Shown: positions 1-9,168 of the stretch, piece by piece
How positions within the stretch are numbered: position 1 is the first letter of the stretch
Layout: every line of letters begins with the position of its first letter
Assembly (NCBI RefSeq): GCF_011078175.1
Contig: NZ_JAALCJ010000001.1
Coordinates: forward strand, 372,001 to 436,000
Length of the DNA: 64,000 nt
Direction of reading: 5' to 3'
Source of the DNA: Enterobacter cloacae
GTDB lineage: Bacteria > Pseudomonadota > Gammaproteobacteria > Enterobacterales > Enterobacteriaceae
Program-made: the position numbers and the translations under genes
Notes under the pieces: generated by a model
Database searches by the model: none
The model's input: the letters and a program-made list of their open reading frames with translations, nothing else
What the model was told of the DNA's origin: nothing

Positions 1-866
1 AGATGACCTGCGAGGTGAGTCAGACCGACGACCAGTACGGCGCGGTGGTGCGTCAGATGCAGAAAGCGATTCGTGCCGGGGAGATTTTCCAGGTAGTGCC
101 GTCCCGTCGCTTCTCACTGCCCTGCCCGTCGCCGCTGGCGGCTTACGATGTGCTGAAAAAGAGTAACCCAAGCCCGTACATGTTCTTTATGCAGGACAAT
201 GATTTCACCCTGTTTGGCGCGTCGCCGGAAAGCTCCCTCAAGTACGACGCCACCAGCCGCCAGATTGAGATCTACCCGATAGCGGGAACCCGTCCACGCG
301 GCCGTCGTGCCGATGGCTCCCTGGACCGCGATCTCGACAGCCGCATCGAACTGGAAATGCGTACCGACCATAAAGAGCTCTCCGAACACCTGATGCTGGT
401 TGACCTGGCGCGTAACGATCTGGCACGCATTTGCACACCAGGCAGCCGCTACGTGGCGGACCTGACCAAAGTCGACCGCTACTCCTTCGTCATGCACCTG
501 GTCTCCCGCGTGGTGGGTGAACTGCGCCACGACCTCGACGTTCTGCACGCCTACCGCGCCTGCATGAACATGGGCACCCTCAGCGGCGCGCCGAAAGTGC
601 GCGCCATGCAGCTGATCGCCGAAGCGGAAGGACGCCGTCGCGGCAGCTACGGTGGTGCCGTGGGCTATTTCACCGCTCACGGTGACCTCGATACGTGCAT
701 CGTGATCCGCTCCGCCTACGTTGAGGACGGCATTGCTACCGTCCAGGCCGGAGCCGGAATTGTGCTTGATTCTGTTCCGCAGTCGGAAGCTGACGAAACC
801 CGCAGTAAAGCGCGCGCGGTACTGCGTGCCATTGCTACCGCACACCATGCACAGGAGATTTTCTGA
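1..866 (+). CDS. trpE: Anthranilate synthase component I, 3' part (start outside window)
   Basis: This is the C-terminal part of TrpE, about 287 residues, open at the window edge. TrpE makes anthranilate from chorismate using ammonia delivered by the TrpG domain, the first step of tryptophan synthesis. Visible chorismate-binding family signatures are IAGTRPRGR near residue 93 of the visible part, [24 protein letters not shown], and [15 protein letters not shown]. The stop codon overlaps the start of the next gene (TGATG), which implies translational coupling of trpE and trpGD so that the two subunits are made in equal amounts. The attenuator, the feedback-binding N-terminus and the promoter lie outside the window. 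Identification is secure; only the 5' end is missing. Confidence 0.97.
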   Translation, partial: MTCEVSQTDDQYGAVVRQMQKAIRAGEIFQVVPSRRFSLPCPSPLAAYDVLKKSNPSPYMFFMQDNDFTLFGASPESSLKYDATSRQIEIYPIAGTRPRGRRADGSLDRDLDSRIELEMRTDHKELSEHLMLVDLARNDLARICTPGSRYVADLTKVDRYSFVMHLVSRVVGELRHDLDVLHAYRACMNMGTLSGAPKVRAMQLIAEAEGRRRGSYGGAVGYFTAHGDLDTCIVIRSAYVEDGIATVQAGAGIVLDSVPQSEADETRSKARAVLRAIATAHHAQEIF

Positions 867-2461
867 TGGCTGACATTCTGCTGCTCGATAATATCGACTC
901 CTTTACCTATAACCTGGCAGATCAGCTGCGTGCGAATGGCCATAACGTCGTTATCTATCGCAACCACGTTCCGGCCCAGACCCTGATTGACCGTCTGGCA
1001 ACCATGCAAAACCCGGTGCTGATGCTCTCCCCGGGTCCGGGCGCACCGAGCGAAGCGGGCTGTATGCCAGAACTGCTGACACGCATGCGCGGTAAGCTGC
1101 CGATTATCGGCATCTGCCTCGGCCACCAGGCGATTGTCGAAGCCTACGGCGGTTACGTGGGCCAGGCGGGCGAAATCCTGCACGGAAAAGCGTCCAGCAT
1201 TGAACATGACGGTCAGGCAATGTTTGCCGGGCTGCCGAACCCGCTTCCGGTAGCCCGTTACCACTCGCTGGTCGGCAGCAACATTCCGGCCGGGCTGACC
1301 ATTAACGCCTCGTTTGAAGGGATGGTAATGGCGGTGCGTCACGATGCGGACCGCGTCTGCGGGATGCAGTTCCACCCGGAATCTATTTTGACCTCCAACG
1401 GCGCGCGCCTGCTGGAGCAAACGCTCGACTGGGCGCTGCAAAAACTGGAGCAGACCAATACCCTGCAACCCATTCTGGAAAAACTGTATCAGGCGCAGAC
1501 CCTGAGCCAGCAGGAGAGCCACCAGCTGTTCTCCGCCGTTGTGCGAGGCGAGCTTAAGCCTGAACAGCTGGCCGCGGCGCTGGTCAGCATGAAGGTGCGC
1601 GGCGAAAGCCCGCAGGAGATCGCCGGTGCCGCCACGGCCCTGCTGGAAAATGCCGCCCCGTTCCCGCGCCCGGACTATCCGTTTGCCGATATCGTGGGAA
1701 CCGGCGGTGACGGCAGCAACAGTATTAATATTTCGACTGCCAGCGCCTTTGTGGCGGCAGCATGCGGGATGAAGGTGGCTAAACACGGCAACCGCAGCGT
1801 GTCCAGCCGTTCCGGATCCTCCGACCTGCTGGCGGCTTTCGGTATTAACCTGGACATGAACGCCGAGCGTTCCCGCGAAGCGCTGGACGACCTGGGCGTC
1901 TGCTTCCTGTTTGCACCGAAGTATCACACCGGTTTCCGCCACGCGATGCCGGTTCGCCAGCAGCTTAAAACCCGCACGCTGTTTAACGTGCTCGGTCCAC
2001 TCATTAACCCGGCGCACCCGCCGCTGGCGCTGATTGGCGTTTACAGCCCGGAGCTGGTCCTGCCGATTGCCGAGACGCTGCGCGTCCTCGGTTACCAACG
2101 TGCCGCCGTGGTACACAGCGGCGGTATGGATGAGGTTTCTCTTCACGCGCCGACGCTTGTGGCCGAGCTGAACAACGGTGAAGTACTTAGCTATCAGCTA
2201 GAGGCGTCTGATTTCGGTTTAACGCCATACCATCAGGACGCCCTGGCGGGCGGCACCCCGGAAGAAAACCGTGACATTCTCACGCGCTTACTACAAGGTA
2301 AAGGTGAGGCCGCGCATGAGGCCGCCGTGGCAGCCAACGTCGCCATGCTGATGCGTTTGCACGGTGAGGAAGACCTGAAGGCTAACGCCCAAAAAGTTCT
2401 GGATGTACTGCGCTCCGGTGCAGCTTACGATCGCGTTACCGCACTTGCGGCAAGAGGGTAA
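866..2461 (+). CDS. trpD: Anthranilate synthase glutaminase / anthranilate phosphoribosyltransferase fusion (TrpGD)
   Basis: A 531-residue bifunctional enzyme. Residues 1 to about 195 are a class I glutamine amidotransferase with the nucleophile in GICLGHQ (Cys84) and the His/Glu pair in QFHPES near residue 172. Residues from about 200 to the end are the phosphoribosyltransferase that joins anthranilate to PRPP, with the PRPP-binding [16 protein letters not shown] near residue 275. The fused form is normal for enteric bacteria. The ATG overlaps the trpE stop and trpCF follows after 3 bp. In E. coli a weak internal promoter lies inside the distal part of this gene; I did not confirm one here. 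Confidence 0.97.
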   Translation: MADILLLDNIDSFTYNLADQLRANGHNVVIYRNHVPAQTLIDRLATMQNPVLMLSPGPGAPSEAGCMPELLTRMRGKLPIIGICLGHQAIVEAYGGYVGQAGEILHGKASSIEHDGQAMFAGLPNPLPVARYHSLVGSNIPAGLTINASFEGMVMAVRHDADRVCGMQFHPESILTSNGARLLEQTLDWALQKLEQTNTLQPILEKLYQAQTLSQQESHQLFSAVVRGELKPEQLAAALVSMKVRGESPQEIAGAATALLENAAPFPRPDYPFADIVGTGGDGSNSINISTASAFVAAACGMKVAKHGNRSVSSRSGSSDLLAAFGINLDMNAERSREALDDLGVCFLFAPKYHTGFRHAMPVRQQLKTRTLFNVLGPLINPAHPPLALIGVYSPELVLPIAETLRVLGYQRAAVVHSGGMDEVSLHAPTLVAELNNGEVLSYQLEASDFGLTPYHQDALAGGTPEENRDILTRLLQGKGEAAHEAAVAANVAMLMRLHGEEDLKANAQKVLDVLRSGAAYDRVTALAARG

Positions 2462-2464
2462 ATA

Positions 2465-3823
2465 ATGCAGACCGTTTTAGCGAAAATCGTCGCCGATAAG
2501 GCCATCTGGGTGGAAGCCCGCAAGCAACAGCAGCCGCTTGCCAGTTTCCAGAATGACGTCGTTCCGAGCAGCCGTCGTTTTTATGATGCCCTCCAGGGCG
2601 CGCGTACCGCGTTTATTATGGAGTGTAAAAAAGCGTCTCCGTCCAAAGGCGTGATCCGCGACGATTTCGACCCGGCGCGTATTGCCGGTATTTATAAGCA
2701 TCATGCGTCTGTCATTTCTGTGCTGACGGATGAGAAATATTTCCAGGGCAGCTTCGATTTTCTGCCCGTGGTCAGCGGCATCGCGCCGCAGCCGATTCTG
2801 TGCAAAGACTTTATTATTGACCCGTATCAGATCTGGCTGGCGCGCTTTTATCAGGCCGATGCCTGCCTGCTGATGCTCTCTGTACTCGACGACGAACAGT
2901 ATCGCCAGCTGTCTGCCGTGGCGCACAGCCTGAACATGGGCGTGCTGACCGAGGTGAGCAACGAAGAGGAGCTGGAGCGCGCCATCGCGCTGGAAGCCAA
3001 AGTGGTCGGTATTAACAACCGCGACCTGCGCGATCTGTCGATTGACCTCAACCGTACGCGCCAGCTGGCGCCGCGCCTGGGCGCGGGCGTCACGGTGATC
3101 AGCGAATCCGGGATTAACAGCTACGCTCAGGTGCGCGAACTCAGCCATTTTGCCAACGGTTTCCTGATCGGCTCCGCGATGATGGAACACGACGATCTTA
3201 ACGCGGCCGTGCGCCGCGTGCTGTTGGGTGAGAACAAAGTCTGCGGCCTGACCAGTGAACAGGATGCGCAGGCCGCATATGAAGCGGGCGCGATCTATGG
3301 TGGTCTGATCTTTGTTGAGTCCTCTCCTCGCGCCGTTAATGAGGAACAGGCGCGCAAGGTGATGGCGGCTGCGCCTCTGAGCTACGTGGGCGTGTTCCGC
3401 AATGCGGATATTAACGACGTTGCGGCAAAAGCGGACGCGTTATCCCTGAGCGCGGTCCAGCTGCACGGCGATGAAGATCGGGCGTACATCGATGCGCTGC
3501 GACATGTTTTGGCGCCTAAGATTCAGATCTGGAAAGCGCAAAGCGTGGGCGCCACCCTGCCCGCGCGTAACCTGAAGCATGTTGATAAATACGTGCTCGA
3601 CAACGGCCAGGGCGGCACGGGGCAGCGTTTCGACTGGTCACTGCTAAATGGCGAAAAGCTGGACAACGTCCTGCTGGCGGGTGGATTAAGCCCGGATAAC
3701 TGCGTGGAAGCCGCCAAAACGGGCTGCGCAGGCCTCGATTTCAATTCAGGCGTAGAGTCACAACCGGGTATTAAAGATGCCAGCAAGCTGGCCTCGGTGT
3801 TTAAAACTCTGCGTGCATATTAA
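2465..3823 (+). CDS. trpC: Indole-3-glycerol phosphate synthase / phosphoribosylanthranilate isomerase fusion
   Basis: A 452-residue bifunctional protein made of two TIM barrels. The N-terminal half is indole-glycerol-phosphate synthase with [11 protein letters not shown] near residue 50 and the later [14 protein letters not shown] and ISESGI motifs. The C-terminal half, from about residue 255 ([14 protein letters not shown]), is the isomerase TrpF with VQLHGDED and the phosphate-binding LAGGLSPDN. The two activities catalyse consecutive steps. The gene starts three bases after the trpGD stop and is followed by trpB after a 10-bp gap that contains a good AAGGAAGAG ribosome site. Length and order match the enteric trp operon. 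Confidence 0.97.
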   Translation: MQTVLAKIVADKAIWVEARKQQQPLASFQNDVVPSSRRFYDALQGARTAFIMECKKASPSKGVIRDDFDPARIAGIYKHHASVISVLTDEKYFQGSFDFLPVVSGIAPQPILCKDFIIDPYQIWLARFYQADACLLMLSVLDDEQYRQLSAVAHSLNMGVLTEVSNEEELERAIALEAKVVGINNRDLRDLSIDLNRTRQLAPRLGAGVTVISESGINSYAQVRELSHFANGFLIGSAMMEHDDLNAAVRRVLLGENKVCGLTSEQDAQAAYEAGAIYGGLIFVESSPRAVNEEQARKVMAAAPLSYVGVFRNADINDVAAKADALSLSAVQLHGDEDRAYIDALRHVLAPKIQIWKAQSVGATLPARNLKHVDKYVLDNGQGGTGQRFDWSLLNGEKLDNVLLAGGLSPDNCVEAAKTGCAGLDFNSGVESQPGIKDASKLASVFKTLRAY

Positions 3824-3833
3824 GGAAGAGAAG

Positions 3834-5027
3834 ATGACGACATTACTTAACCCGTATTTTGGTGAGTTCGGTGGGATGTACGTCCCGCAAATCCTGATGC
3901 CCGCGCTGCGCCAGCTGGAAGAGGCGTTCGTGAGCGCACAGAAAGATCCGGCATTTCAGGCGGAATTTACCGACCTGCTGAAAAACTATGCGGGCCGTCC
4001 AACAGCGCTGACGAAATGTCGCAACCTGACCGAAGGCACTAAAACGACGCTGTATCTCAAGCGTGAGGATCTGCTGCACGGTGGCGCGCACAAGACTAAC
4101 CAGGTGCTTGGCCAGGCGCTGCTCGCGAAGCGGATGGGTAAAACCGAAATCATCGCCGAAACCGGTGCGGGGCAGCACGGTGTGGCCTCAGCCCTCGCCA
4201 GCGCCCTGCTCGGCCTGAAATGCCGCATTTACATGGGGGCGAAGGACGTTGAGCGCCAGTCGCCGAACGTGTTCCGCATGCGTCTGATGGGAGCGGAGGT
4301 GATCCCGGTGCACAGCGGCTCCGCCACGCTGAAAGATGCCTGTAACGAAGCGCTGCGCGACTGGTCTGGCAGCTACGAAACCGCCCACTACATGCTCGGT
4401 ACCGCGGCGGGCCCGCACCCGTTCCCAACCATCGTGCGTGAATTCCAGCGCATGATCGGTGAAGAGACCAAAGCGCAGATCCTCGAAAAAGAGGGGCGCC
4501 TGCCGGATGCGGTGATCGCCTGCGTTGGCGGCGGATCTAACGCCATCGGCATGTTTGCCGATTTTGTCGACGAAACCAGCGTTGGGCTGATTGGCGTTGA
4601 GCCCGCCGGGCACGGCATCGAAACGGGCGAGCATGGTGCGCCGCTGAAGCATGGTCGCGTTGGGATCTACTTCGGCATGAAGGCCCCGATGATGCAGACC
4701 GATGAAGGGCAGATTGAGGAGTCTTACTCAATCTCTGCCGGGCTGGATTTCCCGTCCGTAGGGCCGCAGCACGCGTTCCTCAACAGCACCGGCCGCGCGG
4801 ATTATGTCTCCATCACCGATGACGAAGCGCTGGAGGCCTTCAAAACGCTGTGCCGCAATGAAGGGATCATCCCGGCCCTGGAGTCTTCCCACGCGCTGGC
4901 GCACGCGCTGAAAATGATGAAGGAAAACCCGGAAAAAGAACAGCTGCTGGTGGTAAACCTTTCCGGTCGCGGTGACAAAGATATCTTCACCGTTCACGAT
5001 ATTCTGAAAGCACGAGGGGAAATCTGA
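3834..5027 (+). CDS. trpB: Tryptophan synthase beta chain
   Basis: A 397-residue PLP enzyme that condenses indole with serine. The PLP lysine is Lys87 in GGAHKTNQ, and the phosphate-binding glycine loop is the later [10 protein letters not shown]. The start was chosen at the MTTLLNP methionine because an AAGGAAGAG ribosome site lies just upstream and the resulting length equals that of the E. coli protein; the frame stays open further upstream only because it runs into the end of trpCF. The stop overlaps the trpA start (TGATG). The product works as an alpha2-beta2 complex with TrpA, with indole channelled between subunits. Confidence 0.97.
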   Translation: MTTLLNPYFGEFGGMYVPQILMPALRQLEEAFVSAQKDPAFQAEFTDLLKNYAGRPTALTKCRNLTEGTKTTLYLKREDLLHGGAHKTNQVLGQALLAKRMGKTEIIAETGAGQHGVASALASALLGLKCRIYMGAKDVERQSPNVFRMRLMGAEVIPVHSGSATLKDACNEALRDWSGSYETAHYMLGTAAGPHPFPTIVREFQRMIGEETKAQILEKEGRLPDAVIACVGGGSNAIGMFADFVDETSVGLIGVEPAGHGIETGEHGAPLKHGRVGIYFGMKAPMMQTDEGQIEESYSISAGLDFPSVGPQHAFLNSTGRADYVSITDDEALEAFKTLCRNEGIIPALESSHALAHALKMMKENPEKEQLLVVNLSGRGDKDIFTVHDILKARGEI

Positions 5028-5836
5028 TGGAACGCTACGACAACGCATTTGCACAACTGAAAGCTCGCCAGGAAGGCGCGTTCGTTCCCTTCGTGACGCT
5101 GGGCGACCCCGGCCCTGAGATGTCTCTGAAGATTATCGACACACTGATTGATGCCGGTGCCGACGCGCTGGAGTTGGGTATTCCGTTCTCCGATCCGCTG
5201 GCGGATGGCCCGACTATCCAGAACGCCACCCTGCGTGCGTTTGCCGCAGGGGTGACCCCAACGCAGTGCTTCGAGATGCTGGCGGCGATCCGTCAGAAGC
5301 ACCCGACCATTCCGATCGGCCTGCTGATGTACGCCAACCTGGTGTTCAGCCGCGGTATTGATGCGTTTTACGAAGCGTGCGCCCGCGTGGGCGTTGACTC
5401 CGTGCTGGTGGCAGACGTACCGGTTGAAGAGTCTGCGCCGTTCCGTCAGGCGGCGATGCGCCACAATGTCGCGCCGATTTTCATCTGTCCACCGAATGCC
5501 GATGACGATCTGCTGCGTCAGATTGCCTCTTACGGACGGGGTTATACTTACCTGCTCTCCCGTGCGGGCGTCACCGGTGCGGAAAACAAAGCCGCGCTGC
5601 CGCTGCATCACCTGGTAGAAAAGCTGGCAGAATACCATGCTGCACCGCCGCTTCAGGGCTTTGGCATTTCCTCACCGGATCAGGTTACTGCGGCGATTGA
5701 CGCGAAAGCCGCCGGGGCCATTTCCGGTTCGGCTATCGTGAAAATCATCGAGAAGAACGTGGATAAGCCAGAGCAGATGCTGGGTGAGTTACACGCATTC
5801 GTCACATCCATGAAAGCGGCCACGCGCAAGGCGTAA
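5027..5836 (+). CDS. trpA: Tryptophan synthase alpha chain
   Basis: A 269-residue TIM barrel that cleaves indole-3-glycerol phosphate to indole and glyceraldehyde-3-phosphate. The catalytic residues Glu49 (in [11 protein letters not shown]) and Asp60 (in [10 protein letters not shown]) are both present, as is the phosphate-binding GFGISSP region. It is the last gene of the operon: the start overlaps the trpB stop, and a hairpin follows immediately after the stop. Length matches the E. coli protein. No irregularities were seen. Confidence 0.97.
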   Translation: MERYDNAFAQLKARQEGAFVPFVTLGDPGPEMSLKIIDTLIDAGADALELGIPFSDPLADGPTIQNATLRAFAAGVTPTQCFEMLAAIRQKHPTIPIGLLMYANLVFSRGIDAFYEACARVGVDSVLVADVPVEESAPFRQAAMRHNVAPIFICPPNADDDLLRQIASYGRGYTYLLSRAGVTGAENKAALPLHHLVEKLAEYHAAPPLQGFGISSPDQVTAAIDAKAAGAISGSAIVKIIEKNVDKPEQMLGELHAFVTSMKAATRKA

Positions 5837-5873
5837 CCGTTAACACCGTCTGGCCCCGGTGTCAGGCGGTTTT
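5835..5873 (+). terminator. Hairpin at the end of the trp operon
   Basis: An inner stem ACACCG/CGGTGT lies within an outer AACCG/CGGTT pairing, directly at the trpA stop, followed by TTTTCCCTTCT. The position fits the trp terminator of enteric bacteria. The U tract is short, so some readthrough or Rho help is possible. Confidence 0.7.
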
Positions 5874-6010
5874 CCCTTCTCTTTTCCTGAAAGAAGCAGG
5901 TCAAAATTGATCCTGTCGATATTTTCGGTGTGAATGACTTCCCAAACTTTTGCGTAAGCGTATGATCTGGGCTCTTTTTAGCGTTATCCTTCTGAGTTCA
6001 GAGGTTATTC

Positions 6011-7222
6011 ATGTCATGGCATTCCTTCAAACAGACTTACCTGGTTAAGTTCTGGTCACCTGTTCCAGCCGTTATCGCGGCAGGCATTCTCTCTACTTAT
6101 TATTTCGGTATTACCGGCACCTTCTGGGCTGTGACGGGCGAGTTTACCCGCTGGGGTGGGCAGCTATTACAGCTGGCAGGCGTCCATGCCGAAGAGTGGG
6201 GCTACTTCAAGCTGATCCATCTCGAGGGTACACCGCTGACCCGCATCGACGGGATGATGATCATTGGCATGTTCGGCGGCTGTTTTGCGGCCGCGCTGTG
6301 GGCCAACAACGTTAAGCTGCGCATGCCGAAAAGCCGCATCCGCATTATGCAAGCCGTGGTCGGCGGCATAATTGCCGGGTTTGGCGCCCGCCTGGCGATG
6401 GGCTGTAATCTGGCCGCGTTCTTTACCGGCATTCCGCAGTTCTCGCTGCATGCCTGGTTCTTTGCCGTCGCCACCGCCATCGGCTCCTGTTTCGGTGCTA
6501 AATTCACCCTGCTGCCGCTGTTCCGCATTCCGGTGAAAATGACGAAAGTTAGCGCTGCCTCTCCGTTAACGCAAAAGCCCGATCAGGCGCGTCGTCGCTT
6601 CCGCCTCGGTATGCTGGTCTTTTTTGCTATGGTTGCCTGGGCGATTTGCACAGCGATGAACCAGCCTAAACTCGGCCTGGCCATGCTGTTCGGCGTCGGT
6701 TTTGGCCTGCTAATTGAACGCGCGCAGATTTGCTTCACCTCCGCGTTTCGCGATTTGTGGATCACCGGACGCGCCATGATGGCGAAAGCCATTATTATTG
6801 GGATGGCCGTGAGCGCGATCGGCATCTTCAGCTATGTTCAGCTCGGCGTGGAACCCAAAATCATGTGGGCCGGTCCCAATGCGATCATTGGCGGGCTGCT
6901 GTTTGGTTTTGGCATTGTGCTGGCGGGCGGGTGTGAAACCGGCTGGATGTATCGCGCCGTGGAAGGTCAGGTGCATTACTGGTGGGTCGGTCTGGGTAAC
7001 GTGATTGGTTCTACCCTTCTGGCATACTACTGGGATGACGTCTCTCCGGTGCTGGCAACAAACTGGGACAAGGTCAACCTGCTGAATACTTTTGGTCCTC
7101 TCGGAGGGCTCATGGTGACCTACGCCCTGCTGCTTATCGCCTTCTTACTGGTAGTTGCGCAAGAGAAGCGCTTCTTCCGGCGTGCCGCCGTCAAAACAGA
7201 AACTCAGGAGAATGCCGCATGA
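6011..7222 (+). CDS. yedE: YeeE/YedE family sulfur-compound transporter
   Basis: A 403-residue polytopic membrane protein with about nine or ten hydrophobic segments. It has two copies of the sulfur-transport repeat, each with a conserved cysteine: Cys132 in LAMGCNLAA and another in LAGGCETGWMYRA near residue 310. In the related YeeE the equivalent cysteines pass thiosulfate across the membrane; the substrate of YedE is not established and a link with selenium metabolism has been proposed. The ATG follows a run of GAGTTCAGAGG. It overlaps yedF by 4 bp, so the two are one operon, as in E. coli. In E. coli this pair lies far away near the flagellar genes; here it occupies the position of yciGFE after trpA. 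Confidence 0.88.
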   Translation: MSWHSFKQTYLVKFWSPVPAVIAAGILSTYYFGITGTFWAVTGEFTRWGGQLLQLAGVHAEEWGYFKLIHLEGTPLTRIDGMMIIGMFGGCFAAALWANNVKLRMPKSRIRIMQAVVGGIIAGFGARLAMGCNLAAFFTGIPQFSLHAWFFAVATAIGSCFGAKFTLLPLFRIPVKMTKVSAASPLTQKPDQARRRFRLGMLVFFAMVAWAICTAMNQPKLGLAMLFGVGFGLLIERAQICFTSAFRDLWITGRAMMAKAIIIGMAVSAIGIFSYVQLGVEPKIMWAGPNAIIGGLLFGFGIVLAGGCETGWMYRAVEGQVHYWWVGLGNVIGSTLLAYYWDDVSPVLATNWDKVNLLNTFGPLGGLMVTYALLLIAFLLVVAQEKRFFRRAAVKTETQENAA

Positions 7223-7452
7223 AAGAGATCGTGCCTGACTATCGTCTCGATATGGTAGGTGAACCCTGCCCTTACCCGGCCGTCGCCACGCTTGAGGCGC
7301 TACCGCAGCTCAGGAAAGGTGAAATTCTGGAGGTGGTAAGTGATTGTCCGCAATCCATCAATAATATCCCGCTTGATGCCAAAAATCACGGCTATACCGT
7401 GCTGGATATCCAGCAGGACGGACCGACTATTCGGTATTTGATTCAGAAGTGA
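7219..7452 (+). CDS. yedF: TusA-like sulfur-carrier family protein YedF
   Basis: A 77-residue TusA/SirA-fold protein, nearly identical in recalled sequence to E. coli YedF. The CPxP signature appears as GEPCPYP with Cys17, the residue expected to carry a persulfide, and the domain ends in the usual QQDGPTIRYLIQK. It overlaps the end of yedE (ATGA), which argues that YedE imports a sulfur or related species that YedF receives in the cytoplasm; that handover is an inference from the pairing. A hairpin follows 17 bases downstream. Confidence 0.93.
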   Translation: MKEIVPDYRLDMVGEPCPYPAVATLEALPQLRKGEILEVVSDCPQSINNIPLDAKNHGYTVLDIQQDGPTIRYLIQK

Positions 7453-7462
7453 CGCTCGGGTA

Positions 7463-7490
7463 CAAAAAAGGCCTCTACGGGAGGCCTTGT
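7463..7490. terminator. Shared terminator between yedF and the zinc-ribbon gene
   Basis: The perfect stem AAGGCCTC/GAGGCCTT (7469-7476 with 7481-7488) has a strong T run only when read on the minus strand (GGCCTTTTTTG). It is therefore best placed to end the minus-strand gene whose stop is at 7492, and it can also end yedEF with a weaker T tract. Confidence 0.85.
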
Positions 7491-7491
7491 A

Positions 7492-7713
7492 TTAACTTGC
7501 TGGCTTTAGCCACCGCCGCCTTTTAAGTTTAGGGAGGCATGAATGGGTGGTGAGGCGAGTTCCGCAAACTGAACAGACCGCACCATGAGGTTGGCTGTGT
7601 GTCGGGCTAAACGTGGTGAAATGAAATTGTTTGCCGGCACATACCGGGCACTCAAATTTGATGTTGGGGATATCCCCTCCAGCCAGATGTATGGAAGCAC
7701 CACCATACAGCAA
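7492..7713 (-). CDS. Small zinc-ribbon protein resembling YmcF/YnfQ; start unresolved
   Basis: The frame contains two CxxC pairs: FECPVCAGKQFHF and PHGAVCSVCGTRL. This F-x-C-P-x-C-x-G-x-Q ... P-x-G-A-x-C-x-x-C pattern resembles the small cold-shock proteins YmcF and YnfQ of E. coli as I recall them. The gene ends at a TAA followed directly by a strong minus-strand terminator, which supports expression from this strand. The upstream limit given uses a TTG. By analogy with YmcF, translation may instead begin about 40 bases later, near 7671, where a CTGGAGGGG ribosome-binding sequence precedes the Ile-Pro-Asn-Ile-Lys-Phe codons; there is no ATG there, so a non-AUG start is likely. Function is not known beyond probable zinc binding. 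Confidence 0.6.
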   Translation of the reverse strand: MLYGGASIHLAGGDIPNIKFECPVCAGKQFHFTTFSPTHSQPHGAVCSVCGTRLTTHSCLPKLKRRRWLKPAS

Positions 7714-7874
7714 TTAACGTGCTTTGCGGGATATATCGTCTCCCGTGAAATATCGGCCGAGGTATGTTTAATATATATGCTATTGAAAACTAACTCTTAT
7801 TGATCCACAGCAACGGGTTGAGTTTTTACTTAAGTAAAATCCAGGTCTGGTTAGAATACGGCTTTGATGTACTG

Positions 7875-8213
7875 ATGTTTTTAAGATTTTTTGGATTTCT
7901 GCTTTTTTTTATCTCATTTCACGTTTCGTCTTTGAATTTCTCATCGACGTATTTGCGGCTAAACTGCCCGGAGCGCGGTCTGGTCGACATTATTCTGCAC
8001 GTCTATGACCACACCCAGGAAAAGTGGCTCGGGCATTTTGAAACCGGCGCAGGTCATAAGCGTGTCGGCGATACCGAAATTATTCCGTTTGCAAACGGGG
8101 ATATTCTTTTCCATTCCATTTCACGCGATGCGTTCAGCTACCTGTATGATGGCGAATCGACGCTCAGGCATTGCATGAAGCTGGACGAACGCCCCGTTTA
8201 TCCGTTCTTTTGA
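7875..8213 (+). CDS. Unrecognised protein, 112 residues
   Basis: I do not recognise this protein. From the ATG at 7875 the N-terminus is strongly hydrophobic (FLRFFGFLLFFISF) and could be a signal peptide or membrane anchor; the rest is soluble and contains a VGDTEIIPFANGDILFHSI stretch. The frame is open back to a TTG at 7800, so the start is uncertain, and no clear ribosome site precedes the ATG. The upstream 200 bases and the first codons are AT-rich, the remainder has normal composition for the region. A GC-rich hairpin with T5 follows the stop, which supports it being a transcribed gene. It lies convergent to ompW. Confidence 0.45.
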   Translation: MFLRFFGFLLFFISFHVSSLNFSSTYLRLNCPERGLVDIILHVYDHTQEKWLGHFETGAGHKRVGDTEIIPFANGDILFHSISRDAFSYLYDGESTLRHCMKLDERPVYPFF

Positions 8214-8221
8214 TGCCCGAC

Positions 8222-8247
8222 ACTGGCCGCTAAGCGGCCAGTTTTTA
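8222..8247 (+). terminator. Hairpin terminator between the 7875 gene and ompW
   Basis: A ten-base perfect stem ACTGGCCGCT/AGCGGCCAGT with a one-base loop is followed by TTTTT on the plus strand. It sits in the convergent gap and should end the plus-strand gene; on the minus strand the T run is absent. Confidence 0.8.
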
Positions 8248-8253
8248 CGCGAA

Positions 8254-8886
8254 TCAGAAACGGTAACCCGCGGAGAACATAAATACCCACGGATCCAGAC
8301 GGGTATTAATTGTCTGCTGCTCTCCACCCGCTTTAAAGCGAACATCGGTATCAATATCCATGTACCAGACCGAGGCGTTGATGAGCCAGTTACGGTTAAT
8401 CAGATAGTCCAGACCAACCTGCCCCGCCACGCCCCAGGAGTCTTTCAGACTGAGATCGGAAAGACCGGCCTCTTTTCCGGTATCGTTAAATTTCTCATCA
8501 AAGAAGGTGGTGTAGTTTACGCCAGCCCCAATATAAGGACGCACCTTGCTGCTGGAATCGCCGAAGTACCACTGCGCCATCAGCGTTGGTGGTAAATGGT
8601 GCACCGTGGCAATGTCCCCGGTCGGACCTAAGCCGACGCGGTGACGGAATGGCGTAGCGGCCAAAAGCTCGACGCCAATGTTATCCGTTGCCATATACGT
8701 GAACGTCAGGCCTAACTGGGTATTATTACTGACGTTAAACCCGCCCATACCTAGCACATTGTCGGAACCTTCCGTTGGACGCACCGTTGCCGAACCGGCA
8801 CGAATAAAGAATTCGCCTGCTTCATGCGCGTACGCGCCGCCAGAGAGACTGCTTAAGATAAGGGCTGCCACCGCTAATTTTTTCAT
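8254..8886 (-). CDS. ompW: Outer membrane protein W
   Basis: A 210-residue eight-strand beta-barrel porin. A signal peptide ends in GGAYA-HEAGEF. The barrel carries the family patterns FIRAGSATVRPTEGSDNVLG and ends with the C-terminal phenylalanine (FSAGYRF) needed for outer-membrane insertion. OmpW forms a narrow hydrophobic channel and is a colicin S4 receptor in E. coli, where it responds to oxygen and nitrate through FNR. A -10-like TATATT lies at 8923-8928 and a palindrome is centred about 40 bp upstream of the implied start of transcription. The order ompW-yciC-yciB-yciA-tonB is that of E. coli apart from one inserted gene. Confidence 0.95.
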   Translation of the reverse strand: MKKLAVAALILSSLSGGAYAHEAGEFFIRAGSATVRPTEGSDNVLGMGGFNVSNNTQLGLTFTYMATDNIGVELLAATPFRHRVGLGPTGDIATVHHLPPTLMAQWYFGDSSSKVRPYIGAGVNYTTFFDEKFNDTGKEAGLSDLSLKDSWGVAGQVGLDYLINRNWLINASVWYMDIDTDVRFKAGGEQQTINTRLDPWVFMFSAGYRF

Positions 8887-8946
8887 ATCCGCTCCATCGT
8901 TGTGGTTTTAATTGCGGAGGTGAATATACTCACAAATGAGTAATAA

Positions 8947-8965
8947 GTGATCTAACACAGATCAC
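8947..8965. promoter_or_regulatory. 19-bp palindrome upstream of ompW
   Basis: GTGATCT-N5-AGATCAC is a perfect dyad. If TATATT at 8923-8928 (minus strand) is the -10 element, the dyad centre is near -40, where activators usually sit when the -35 box is poor, as here. The half-sites look like CRP halves but the spacing is five bases too long, so the binding protein is unknown. Confidence 0.45.
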
Positions 8966-9168
8966 ATTAGAACCAGTAAGTTAACATTCATTGATCTGGG
9001 TTAATTTTTAGTGACACCTCATTGAGTAATAAGTTGTGACCACGTCAATTTCTGGCATTTCTTGGTTACATAATTTTCTTTTTTCACTCTCTTGCGCTTC
9101 ATGAAGCGGCTGGATAATTTATCGCTCTCACAATCTGATTTGATGCGTTCTACTTTTGCAGGTGTGCC

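Noticed and set aside
716..2146. Long minus-strand open frame of 476 codons antisense to trpE and trpGD
   Set aside because: Composition mirrors the GC-rich sense genes, there is no ribosome site or domain, and the sense strand is plainly the trp operon.
7585..7803. Plus-strand frame across the zinc-ribbon gene
   Set aside because: It is antisense to the frame with the CxxC pairs and has no ribosome site or family; the terminator orientation favours the minus strand.
8947..8965. CRP site upstream of ompW
   Set aside because: Half-sites look like CRP but the spacing is five bases too long for a CRP dimer.
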